Below are positions 5,065-10,575 of a stretch of DNA of 10,575 nt, one piece after another (the stretch's first letter is position 1; each line of letters begins with the position of its first letter). The translations under genes and the position numbers were made by a program. Under the pieces are notes generated by a model, which had not been told where the DNA came from, did no database searches, and saw only the letters and a program-made list of their open reading frames with translations. Origin of the DNA: Bacteroidales bacterium (GTDB lineage: Bacteria > Bacteroidota > Bacteroidia > Bacteroidales > UBA932); NCBI GenBank assembly GCA_017614795.1, contig JAGABD010000035.1, positions 1 to 10,575 of the forward strand. Reading direction: 5' to 3'.

Positions 5065-7473
5065 TTATATTAGCAACGAGGTGATATGGAACCCGATCCA
5101 GGCGGCGACCCAGGCGACGGCGATGGTGTAGGTGCAGATTGCAATGGCCCAGCTGAGTTTGCCGGTCTCGTTCTTGATGGCGACGAAGGTGGCGATGCAC
5201 GGGAAGTACAGCAGCACGAATATCATAAACGCCACTGCTGCGGGCAGAGGCACGCTGTTCTTCAGCGCGTTCTGCAGGACCGTCGAATTCTCGTCGACCA
5301 CAACCTCGTCACCATCGGGCGAGACGGCGTCATCTCCCGCATACATCACCCCTAAAGTGCTCACCACCAGCTCTTTGGCAGCGACGCCCGTGAGCAGGCC
5401 CACATCCATCTTCCAGTTGAATCCCAACGGATCGAGCGCCGGCGCGACGGTCTTTCCTATCTGACCGATATAGGACTGCTCCTGCCTCTGCGCCTCGCTT
5501 TGCCCCTCGACGCCGCGCGGGAAGTACCCCAGCGCCCAGATTATAACCGACGCCACGAGAATGGTGGTCGCCATCTTCTGCAAGTACTGGCGGCCTTTCT
5601 CCCAGGTATGACGCCCGATCGCCTTGGCGGTAGGCACGCGGTAGGGCGGCAGCTCCATCACGAACGGCAGGTCGTCGTCGCGCACTATGTGCTTGAGCAC
5701 CAGCGCCGAAAGTATCGCCAGCACCACCCCGAGAAGATAGATCCCCAGCAGCACCAGCGCCGCGTTGTTCGGGAAGAAAGCGCCCGCGAGAAGCACGAAG
5801 ATCGGAAGCCTTCCGGCGCAGGACATGAAGGGGATGAGCGCGATGGTTATGAGGCGGCTCTTGCGGCTCTCGATGGTGCGTGTGGCCATTATCGCGGGTA
5901 CGTTGCAGCCGAATCCCATTACCATCGGGATGAAACTCTTGCCGTGAAGCCCGATGCGGTGCATCAGTTTGTCGACGATGAACGCCGCGCGCGCCATATA
6001 GCCCGAGTCCTCCATTATCGAGATGAAGAAATAGAGGATGAGGATGTTGGGAAGGAACACCAGCACGCTGCCGACGCCCGCTATTATGCCGTCCACCAGA
6101 AGGTCCCGCAGCCAGCCGTCGTGCAGCAACGATCCGACGCCCTGCCCTATCCAGGCCACCAGCGCGTCTATCCAGTCCATAGGGTATTGCCCGATGGTGA
6201 AGGTCGCCCAGAAGATAAGGTACAGGAGCGCTATGAAGATGGGGAATGCCGTCCAGCGCCCGGTCACGAGCCTGTCGATGCGGTCGGTGTGGGTGTGCGC
6301 GGGGCGTTTGCCCGTATGTGCCATCGTCTCCGCGAGAGCGCCCTGGATGAAGGCGTACTTCGCGTCCACTATGGCCGATTCGGGGTTCTCGTTGAGAAGC
6401 GCTCCGATGCGTTTTTCCTCCGCCGCCCGTGCCTGCGCGATTTCCTCGCGGCAGTTGAGTCCGGCGATAATGCCTTCTACGTCCCCGTCTCCTTCGAGAT
6501 ATTTGATTGCGAGCCAGCGGGTGGAGAAGCGCGAGCGCACGTCGAGGTCGCAGCGCTTGATGATGTCCTGCAGCACCGAGACGCTCTGCTCCAACTCTGC
6601 GCCGTGGTTGATGTGGATATGCCTGTGGGCGGTGCCCTCTTCCTGCTCGTAAACCTTGATGACAGTATCGAAGAGGGCGCCGATGCCTTCGCCCGTACGG
6701 CTCACTGTAGGGCAGATTGGCATTCCCAAAAGCTCTGAAAGTCTGGCGGTGTCGAGGCTGTCGCCAGTGGCGCGCAGTTCGTCGAACATATTCAGCGCCA
6801 TCACCACCCTCAGGTTCATATCGATAAGCTGCGCGGTGAGATAGAGGTTGCGCTCGAGGTTGCTCGCGTCCACCACGTTCACCACCACGTCAGGCATATT
6901 CTCCAGCAGGTTCTTGCGCACGTAGAGTTCCTCGGGGCTGTAGGCCGAGAGGGAATAGGTGCCGGGGAGGTCCACCAGCACGAAGTTGTATCCGCCGTGG
7001 CTGAACCGTCCCTCCTTCGCATCCACCGTCACGCCACTGTAGTTGCCTACGTGCTCGTGCCCGCCGGACGCTATGTTGAAGAGAGATGTCTTGCCGCAGT
7101 TCGGGTTGCCGACGAGGGCCACGCGGATGACGTGCCCGCGTTCCTCGGCCAGTTCGGCCATTTCACGGTCGATAATGGCCTGCTCTTCTGCGTCGGTCGC
7201 ATTGATGGTTTCGGCGGCGTGTTCGGTGGCGATGTGCTCCTTGACTTCTTCCGTGCCGAGCACCTCGATGCGTTCGGCCTCCTCGCGCCGGAGCGAAACC
7301 TTGTATCCCAGCACCTCGTACTCGATAGGGTCTTTCAGAGGCGCGTTCAGCACCACCCGCACTTTCTTCCCGCGGATGAATCCCATTTCGATGAGACGTT
7401 TGCGGAAACTCCCATGTCCCGCCACCCTGATTATGATGGCGGACTCACCGGTATGTAGCTCTGATAATTTCAT
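5065..7473 (-). CDS. feoB: FeoA-FeoB fusion, ferrous iron transporter
   Basis: An 802-residue inner-membrane protein importing Fe2+. Residues 1-75 are an FeoA (SH3-like) domain and a charged linker runs to about 112. The G domain follows, with G1 GNPNCGKT (122-129), G2 Thr149 in YSGVTVDAKEG, G3 DLPG (168-171), G4 NMFD (228-231) and G5 SRTGEG (258-263). A helical GDI-like segment (about 290-400) leads to a membrane part from about 408 with GCNVPAIMATRTI (522-534), the first gate FMSCAGRLPIF (549-559), the second gate region VGLLTGVAAKELVVSTLGV (691-709) and FPCIATF (757-763). All GTPase motifs are intact. FeoA fused to FeoB is common in Bacteroidetes; no feoC is present. The start at 7473 is chosen over 7560 because a strong promoter (7530-7560) lies between and FeoA homology begins there. 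No obvious Fur box. Confidence 0.97.
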   Translation of the reverse strand: MKLSELHTGESAIIIRVAGHGSFRKRLIEMGFIRGKKVRVVLNAPLKDPIEYEVLGYKVSLRREEAERIEVLGTEEVKEHIATEHAAETINATDAEEQAIIDREMAELAEERGHVIRVALVGNPNCGKTSLFNIASGGHEHVGNYSGVTVDAKEGRFSHGGYNFVLVDLPGTYSLSAYSPEELYVRKNLLENMPDVVVNVVDASNLERNLYLTAQLIDMNLRVVMALNMFDELRATGDSLDTARLSELLGMPICPTVSRTGEGIGALFDTVIKVYEQEEGTAHRHIHINHGAELEQSVSVLQDIIKRCDLDVRSRFSTRWLAIKYLEGDGDVEGIIAGLNCREEIAQARAAEEKRIGALLNENPESAIVDAKYAFIQGALAETMAHTGKRPAHTHTDRIDRLVTGRWTAFPIFIALLYLIFWATFTIGQYPMDWIDALVAWIGQGVGSLLHDGWLRDLLVDGIIAGVGSVLVFLPNILILYFFISIMEDSGYMARAAFIVDKLMHRIGLHGKSFIPMVMGFGCNVPAIMATRTIESRKSRLITIALIPFMSCAGRLPIFVLLAGAFFPNNAALVLLGIYLLGVVLAILSALVLKHIVRDDDLPFVMELPPYRVPTAKAIGRHTWEKGRQYLQKMATTILVASVIIWALGYFPRGVEGQSEAQRQEQSYIGQIGKTVAPALDPLGFNWKMDVGLLTGVAAKELVVSTLGVMYAGDDAVSPDGDEVVVDENSTVLQNALKNSVPLPAAVAFMIFVLLYFPCIATFVAIKNETGKLSWAIAICTYTIAVAWVAAWIGFHITSLLI

Positions 7474-7529
7474 CGCCTGCTTTTGATCTTCCTCTGTAAC
7501 GGCGGCTGGCCGTTTCAGGGTTTCGGGTG

Positions 7530-7560
7530 CAAAGATACTGCACCCGCGCCTGCGTGTCAA
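7530..7560 (-). promoter_or_regulatory. Promoter of feoAB
   Basis: On the minus strand, TTG (7560-7558) and TATCTTTG (7537-7530) are separated by exactly 20 bp, an ideal Bacteroidetes promoter. The leader to ATG 7473 is about 50 nt. The palindromic repeats begin about 35 bp upstream of the -33 element. Confidence 0.75.
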
Positions 7561-7593
7561 TCACAATTTGTAGGTATTTCGTTACGCCCCAAG

Positions 7594-7626
7594 TGAGCCC
7601 AACCTCACTATTTTTGCGAGGTTAGG
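7594..7626 (+). repeat. Palindromic repeat, copy 2, upstream of feoAB
   Basis: AACCTC (7601-7606) pairs with GAGGTT (7618-7623), extended outward by GCC/GGC across one C-A mismatch. The loop ACTATTTTTGC is the exact reverse complement of the loop of copy 1 (GCAAAAATAGT). It lies 51 bp before copy 3 in the same orientation. Confidence 0.7.
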
Positions 7627-7645
7627 CCCAAAAACGGCCCAAAAT

Positions 7646-7682
7646 GAGCTCAACCTCAATAATTTTGCGAGGTTGAGCACGG
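7646..7682 (+). repeat. Palindromic repeat, copy 3, upstream of feoAB
   Basis: GCTCAACCTC (7648-7657) and GAGGTTGAGC (7669-7678) form a perfect 10-bp stem with an 11-base AT-rich loop. Together with copy 2 it forms a direct pair of about 34-bp units with a 51-bp period; the spacers (aaaacggcccaaaatga) are AT-rich. Its right half and flank (CGAGGTTGAGCACGG) reappear inverted at 4996-5010. Confidence 0.75.
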
Positions 7683-7852
7683 TGTACTGGCCAATTTCGT
7701 TCCCCCCGGCAGTTATTCGAGAGGGGGACGACAGTGACGCGGAGGGAGGGACGGCTGCGACGCGGAGAGGGGGACGACAGCGATGCGGAAGAAGGGACTG
7801 CAGGGACGTGGAGGGAGGAACGGCTGCGATGCGGAGGGAGGATCGGCAGGGA
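7683..7852. other. Gene-free stretch between feoAB and the acyltransferase
   Basis: The gap between the feoAB start (7473) and the acyltransferase stop (7853) is 379 bp. It holds the feoAB promoter, two palindromes (7594-7682) and, from 7723, a tandem repeat. Open frames on either strand here consist of repeat translation (Arg/Gly/Asp-rich) and are not credible genes. I see no terminator for the minus-strand lipid operon other than the palindromes. Confidence 0.6.
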
Positions 7853-7860
7853 CTACTGCA
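7723..7860. repeat. Degenerate tandem repeat, 23-bp period, about six units
   Basis: Units start at 7723, 7746, 7769, 7792, 7815 and 7838. GGGGGACGACAG occurs at 7723-7734 and again at 7769-7780 (46 bp, two periods). ACGGCTGCGAnGCGGAG occurs at 7751-7767 and 7820-7836 (69 bp, three periods). A 23-bp period does not preserve a reading frame. The last unit runs 8 bp into the 3' end of the acyltransferase gene. Confidence 0.75.
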
Positions 7861-8884
7861 GGGAATAAACCGCCGAACGGAGAAGGGTGCGAAGTTCCGC
7901 CAGCGAGCCGGCAGCGGCGATTTGGTCGGGGGTGATGAGGGGACCGGCGACGAAACGGAGTTCGCGTCCGCTCTTGTTCAGAAGTTCGGCGGGCAGGCGG
8001 GTGAGGCGGAGACGCCAGTCGATCAGGCCAAGGGAGTAGAAGAAGGATGAGTTCAGCGCGGCGTTGTACACCGGCAGCACCGGCACGCCCGCCCGCTTTA
8101 TGAACTTTACGATGCTCATCTGCCACTCGCGGTCGCGGACACGGGGTTCGCGAAGAGTTTGCCGGTCGCGGCCGGGAGTGACGGCGGGAAGGCCCGCAAT
8201 GACGCCATCGTCAGGCCCGACCCGATCGGGCATCTCAACAACCGGCCGTCGGCCCAGTTCCAGATTAGACACCGCTCCGGCGGGGAAGAGACCGAGACAG
8301 CCGCCTCGACGCAGATGCTCCATCGCCGCATACACTCCGTTGATGCTTTCTGCCGTGGGGGCCGTTCGCACCGCTCCGGTCGGGGTCACCGAAATGAAGC
8401 ACGACGCCGCGGCCCGCATCCGCATAAGCAGGGCGTTCACCATAAACTTGTACCGCGGTTCCGCTGCAGATTCTCCTTGCATAGTGCCCATAGCGCTCCC
8501 GAAAAGATCTATCAATCCCAGCCCGTCGAGAGCCCCGAGCGTATGGTTGCTTACGGTGATGAACGGCCCGGCGGGCAGATTCTCCCGAAGCCAGTCCACC
8601 GCCTCGTCGCGGGGCATCCCGTTCAGAGTCATCCTGTAGCCGGACTCCTCGATGGCCCGCCTGCAGAACTCTACGCCGACGGCGCCCTTCTCGGCGGAAC
8701 CGTCCCAGCCGCAGATATTCTCGTAGAACGCCTCGACCTTGTCAATCGAAAACATCCATTTCAGCACCTTGGCAAAACCGGTCCCGAGACTACCCCGGAA
8801 CAGCGGCGACAACTCCGCCATCTCTTCGAGAGGCAGAAGGGCCCTCCGTACGGAAGGGTCGGCTTTTGGAGCTTTCAGGGCCAT
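7853..8884 (-). CDS. PlsC-like lipid acyltransferase carrying an in-frame repeat-like insertion
   Basis: A 343-residue protein of the PlsC/lysophospholipid acyltransferase superfamily, transferring an acyl chain to a lyso-lipid at the membrane. The catalytic motif is NHTLGALDG (113-121, His114 and Asp120), with five residues between His and Asp instead of four; I recall this spacing from Bacteroidetes acyltransferases related to ornithine- and glycine-lipid O-acyltransferases. The FPxG motif is at 200-203 (FPAGAVS), DREWQ at 251-255 and VPVLPVYN at 267-274. Between NLEL (207-210) and LREPRVRDREWQ lie about 33 residues (212-244) rich in Gly, Pro, Asp and Arg whose DNA looks like an interspersed repeat; relatives as I remember them have no such stretch. 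It is the last gene of the operon, 6 bp after the CDP-alcohol phosphatidyltransferase. The exact substrate is unknown. Confidence 0.82.
   Translation of the reverse strand: MALKAPKADPSVRRALLPLEEMAELSPLFRGSLGTGFAKVLKWMFSIDKVEAFYENICGWDGSAEKGAVGVEFCRRAIEESGYRMTLNGMPRDEAVDWLRENLPAGPFITVSNHTLGALDGLGLIDLFGSAMGTMQGESAAEPRYKFMVNALLMRMRAAASCFISVTPTGAVRTAPTAESINGVYAAMEHLRRGGCLGLFPAGAVSNLELGRRPVVEMPDRVGPDDGVIAGLPAVTPGRDRQTLREPRVRDREWQMSIVKFIKRAGVPVLPVYNAALNSSFFYSLGLIDWRLRLTRLPAELLNKSGRELRFVAGPLITPDQIAAAGSLAELRTLLRSAVYSLQ
8153..8251 (-). repeat. Repeat-like palindromic insertion inside the acyltransferase gene
   Basis: Minus-strand bases 8236-8209 contain a hairpin GCCCGA-TCGGG-TCGGGC and align with 10409-10436 at about 22 of 28 positions (shared GAGAT, CCGnTCGGGTCGG and TGACG). 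A second hairpin-type unit follows at 8204-8174 (CGTCATTGCGGG, then CCCGCCGTCAC). The whole segment is a multiple of three bases and keeps the frame open. Boundaries are approximate and drawn from the protein motifs on either side. Confidence 0.55.
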
Positions 8885-8890
8885 CGGAGG

Positions 8891-9592
8891 CTATTTCTTT
8901 TTGGGAGGATCGAGCCGCGCGTACTCCGCCAGGTCCATAAAGACCGACACCACATATACTACGATGAGGGTGCCCACCAGCACGGCCGCCACATAGTCGA
9001 ACAGCGTCAGATGCACGGTATAGTCGAAGAAGATATGCTCGTTGGTATAGGCCGCGAGGGGTTTCACCAGGATGAACAACGTGTTGATGACGATCATTAT
9101 GAGCCGCAGTTCGGTCGGGCCCAGCTTCGCATAGGTAAGCTTGAACTCTGACTTGAGATGCGCGTTCATGCTCACATTGAGCGTCAGGAGAAGGTAGAAG
9201 ATGAAGCCTGTGAGCGCGATCCAGATGTTGCAAAGCACCGAAAGTCCGATGCCGAAGAACATCAGAAGCTCGTTCAGGGCATCCACCGTATGGTCGAGGT
9301 AGTACCCGTACAGAGGCCTCTGGGTGCCGCGTACGCGGGCGAGGGTGCCGTCCAGCGAATCGCCATACCAGTTCACAATGAAGCCCGCCGATGCCAGCCA
9401 CAGCCACTCGATTCGAAGGTTGGTCAGCACGTACCCGGCGAAGATCATCAGCGATCCGAAGATGCCGATGATGGTAAGCCCGTTGGAGGTCATCCAGCGC
9501 GGCTGCCTGTCCGCCAGCCACACCAGCACCTTCTTCTCCGCAGCATTCAGCAGCGAAGTCTGGATTCTCTGGGATTGTTTCACTTCGGCCAT
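8891..9592 (-). CDS. CDP-alcohol phosphatidyltransferase family membrane protein
   Basis: A 233-residue integral membrane enzyme. The family signature D-x2-D-G-x2-A-R-x9-G-x3-D-x3-D is complete: Asp78, Asp81, Gly82, Ala85, Arg86, Gly96, Asp100 and Asp104. These aspartates bind metal and the CDP-activated lipid. Such enzymes transfer a phosphatidyl group from CDP-diacylglycerol (or another CDP-linked alcohol) to an acceptor alcohol. About six hydrophobic segments are visible (roughly 38-58, 62-77, 106-126, 128-142, 160-178 and 197-220). The substrate alcohol (inositol phosphate, glycerol phosphate, serine or other) cannot be read from the sequence. The gene lies 12 bp after the DUF308 gene and 6 bp before the acyltransferase, so a role in a shared lipid pathway is a reasonable inference. 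Lys-rich C-terminus (PPKKK). Confidence 0.92.
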   Translation of the reverse strand: MAEVKQSQRIQTSLLNAAEKKVLVWLADRQPRWMTSNGLTIIGIFGSLMIFAGYVLTNLRIEWLWLASAGFIVNWYGDSLDGTLARVRGTQRPLYGYYLDHTVDALNELLMFFGIGLSVLCNIWIALTGFIFYLLLTLNVSMNAHLKSEFKLTYAKLGPTELRLIMIVINTLFILVKPLAAYTNEHIFFDYTVHLTLFDYVAAVLVGTLIVVYVVSVFMDLAEYARLDPPKKK

Positions 9593-9604
9593 AACGTCCA
9601 GCGC

Positions 9605-10192
9605 TTATTGCTCGTCGGCGGCGGGAGGAACGTCGCCCGCAGCGTAATAATCGGTGATGGTCTTGCGGATCTTATGCGCGTTGATGAGGTCCATCAGGCC
9701 GTAGACGATAAGGAAGGAACCCGCCAGCACGCTCAGGAAACGAAGGATGTTGTGGGCGTTGTTGAAGAGCAGGACCAGCATCACGATGCCGCCAAGCACG
9801 ATAACGCCGGAGACGATGATGGAGAAGAATCCGAAGCCCCGGAAGTTCAGGATGCTAGAGAACGCCCCCAGCTGTGTAATGCCGGAAATCACCAGCATAA
9901 ACGCCACCACATAATACACCGCGATTGCGACTTTCCCCGCATACACATACAGCAAAGCGGCGATAATCAGGGGAATGATGCCCCCTGCGATGCCCGCCCC
10001 TTTGCCCTTCGGCCCTTTACCGACGAGGGCCGAAATCACGGACGCCGCACCGCCAATGGCGATGAACGCGGCGATAATCTGCACCAGCAGCGCCGGCGCG
10101 TCTTTGACTATAATGAGAACAAGTCCCACGGCGATCGAAATCATCGCCCTGAATATGCAACTGAAGTTGCTGCGGTACCCTATCGTAAACAT
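9605..10192 (-). CDS. DUF308 (HdeD-like) membrane protein
   Basis: A 195-residue protein with about six membrane segments (15-29, 34-56, 68-84, 87-107, 121-145 and 150-172), paired with Gly-rich turns as in the DUF308/HdeD family, whose biochemical role is not established (HdeD of E. coli is linked to acid resistance). The C-terminus is a short acidic cytosolic tail (AGDVPPAADEQ). It is the first gene of the operon with the CDP-alcohol phosphatidyltransferase 12 bp downstream. The reading frame continues upstream to an ATG at 10246, but a TATCTTTG promoter element lies between, so ATG 10192 is preferred; this gives the usual DUF308 beginning (SNFSCIFRAMISIAVGLVLII). ATG 10144 is a shorter alternative that would provide a normal leader. 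Confidence 0.85.
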   Translation of the reverse strand: MFTIGYRSNFSCIFRAMISIAVGLVLIIVKDAPALLVQIIAAFIAIGGAASVISALVGKGPKGKGAGIAGGIIPLIIAALLYVYAGKVAIAVYYVVAFMLVISGITQLGAFSSILNFRGFGFFSIIVSGVIVLGGIVMLVLLFNNAHNILRFLSVLAGSFLIVYGLMDLINAHKIRKTITDYYAAGDVPPAADEQ

Positions 10193-10199
10193 ATCGTTA

Positions 10200-10233
10200 C
10201 AAAGATACAAATAATATTTGTAGGGGTAGTCAA
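10200..10233 (-). promoter_or_regulatory. Promoter of the DUF308 / lipid operon
   Basis: On the minus strand, TATCTTTG at 10207-10200 matches the -7 consensus exactly. The nearest TTG (10233-10231) is 23 bp upstream, slightly long. The predicted transcription start is only 1-4 nt ahead of ATG 10192. A 13-bp palindrome, CAAATA-A-TATTTG (10208-10220), fills the spacer and could be an operator. Confidence 0.55.
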
Positions 10234-10278
10234 CACCAAGATCCATCGTCGGCCTGGAGTCTCCTCAGAATGACAGTT

Positions 10279-10394
10279 TTTGGGCGAGGTCTGTTATTTA
10301 GGTGGACACCTCGCCCATCCAATATGCCACAGAAGCGCCTGTAGTGCCATTCGCCCGGGCGAGGTCCAGGGCATTTCAGCAGACCTCGCCCAAA
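10279..10394. repeat. 116-bp element with four alternating GGGCGAGGT arms
   Basis: The outer ends, TTTGGGCGAGGTCTG (10279-10293) and its exact reverse complement (10380-10394), form a 15-bp perfect terminal inverted repeat. Inside are two further arms: ACCTCGCCCA at 10308-10317 and GGGCGAGGTC at 10357-10366. Each neighbouring pair forms its own 10-bp hairpin (10281-10290 with 10308-10317, and 10357-10366 with 10382-10391). The design is like paired REP units (BIME) or a very small inverted-repeat element. It contains no gene. Confidence 0.75.
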
Positions 10395-10408
10395 TCGCTG
10401 CCAAGTAT

Positions 10409-10437
10409 GAGATTGCCGGTCGGGTCGGCAATGACGG
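10409..10437 (+). repeat. Palindromic interspersed repeat (GAGATTGCCGG type)
   Basis: ATTGCCG (10412-10418) and CGGCAAT (10426-10432) form a 7-bp stem with a 7-base loop, flanked by GAG and GACGGG. The pattern is that of a common interspersed repeat of GC-rich bacteria, and it aligns with minus-strand 8236-8209 inside the acyltransferase gene. Confidence 0.65.
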
Positions 10438-10478
10438 GTGAGAAGCCGACGCGGAAGGGTAGGGCGGCGGGGAGCACG

Positions 10479-10508
10479 AAAAAATAGACAGCCTCTTTCG
10501 AAGCTGTC
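10479..10508 (-). terminator. Rho-independent terminator for a minus-strand gene beyond the window
   Basis: On the minus strand, GACAGCTTC-GAAA-GAGGCTGTC forms a 9-bp stem (one G-T pair) closed by a GAAA tetraloop and followed by TATTTTTTC. It would end transcription entering from the right. The gene it serves is not in the window. Confidence 0.75.
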
Positions 10509-10545
10509 GTGAGAGATTTTGGAGGCGGAGCCGACGCAGGGGAGT

Positions 10546-10567
10546 TTGAGGGGGACCGCCCCCTCAA
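10546..10567. repeat. Strong GC hairpin at the right edge
   Basis: TTGAGGGGG (10546-10554) and CCCCCTCAA (10559-10567) form a perfect 9-bp stem with an ACCG loop. No T run follows on the plus strand within the window. It could be another interspersed palindrome or the end of an adjacent element. Confidence 0.6.
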
Positions 10568-10575
10568 TAGGAAAG

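Larger units (their letters stand above)
10234..10575. other. Gene-free right end, a cluster of repeats and hairpins
   Basis: No credible gene is visible after the promoter at 10200-10233. The stretch holds a fragment ending in CTCAGAATGACAG (about 10264-10276), reminiscent of a common interspersed repeat tail, then the inverted-arm element 10279-10394, the palindromic repeat 10409-10437, the terminator 10479-10508 and the hairpin 10546-10567. The short frames here on either strand translate repeats. Confidence 0.6.

Noticed and set aside
5500..6738. Long plus-strand open frame of 412 residues
   Set aside because: It lies wholly antisense to feoAB, which has every GTPase and membrane motif. 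The frame is rich in His, Arg, Asp and Glu, typical of a shadow of GC-rich coding DNA.
7673..8050. Plus-strand open frame over the 23-bp repeats
   Set aside because: It is made of repeat translation and then runs antisense through the acyltransferase. The 23-bp period shifts frame in every unit.
8156..8259. AACT at both ends of the acyltransferase insertion as a 4-bp target duplication
   Set aside because: The two copies are 100 bp apart. Removing 100 bp would break the reading frame, so they do not mark a clean insertion. A four-base match is also expected by chance.
8159..9151. Plus-strand open frame of 330 residues
   Set aside because: It is antisense to the acyltransferase and part of the phosphatidyltransferase, with shadow-type composition.
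9158..10273. Plus-strand open frame of 371 residues
   Set aside because: It is antisense to the CDP-alcohol phosphatidyltransferase and DUF308 genes and has a His/Gln/Asp-rich composition with no recognisable domain.

Overview
The window looks like a chromosomal segment of a gut-type Bacteroidales bacterium. The promoters follow the Bacteroidetes pattern: TAnnTTTG at -7, usually with TTG about 20 bp upstream, and no Shine-Dalgarno sequences stand out. The protein types agree with this: an FeoA-FeoB fusion, a Nudix/winged-helix regulator of the NrtR/AraR kind, a secreted 5-fold beta-flower protein and a PlsC-like lipid acyltransferase. Coding DNA is GC-rich, promoter spacers are AT-rich, and short interspersed palindromic repeats are common.

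Layout. 1-38: first codons of a minus-strand gene cut by the window edge. 132-1435: minus-strand operon of three small proteins of unknown function (read 1435 to 132), ending with a secreted protein. 1436-1586: divergent promoter region with two adjacent palindromes, probably operators. 1587-2312: NrtR/AraR-like Nudix regulator (+). 2309-3296: minus-strand pair, a glycyl-radical-activase-like radical SAM enzyme followed by an 81-residue cysteine-rich protein; the latter is tail-to-tail with the regulator, with overlapping stop codons. 3297-3440: second divergent promoter region. 3441-4960: plus-strand pair, a Bacteroidales protein with a possible winged helix, coupled through an ATGA overlap to a secreted repeat protein. 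5065-7473: FeoA-FeoB ferrous iron transporter (-), flanked by palindromic repeats in opposite orientations. 7474-7852: non-coding, with two palindromes and a 23-bp-period tandem repeat. 7853-10192: minus-strand operon, in transcription order a DUF308 membrane protein, a CDP-alcohol phosphatidyltransferase and a PlsC-like acyltransferase, probably a membrane-lipid unit. 10193-10575: promoter of that operon, then a gene-free cluster of at least four repeat or hairpin elements, including a terminator for a minus-strand gene beyond the window.

The most unusual points are these. A repeat-like segment sits in frame inside the acyltransferase and resembles an intergenic repeat near 10409. A radical SAM activase is paired with a Cys-rich small protein and no glycyl radical enzyme, and lies divergent to a regulator-like/beta-flower pair. 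Palindromes lie between two divergent promoters next to the Nudix regulator. Two promoters leave almost no 5' leader. No tRNA, rRNA or CRISPR array is visible.
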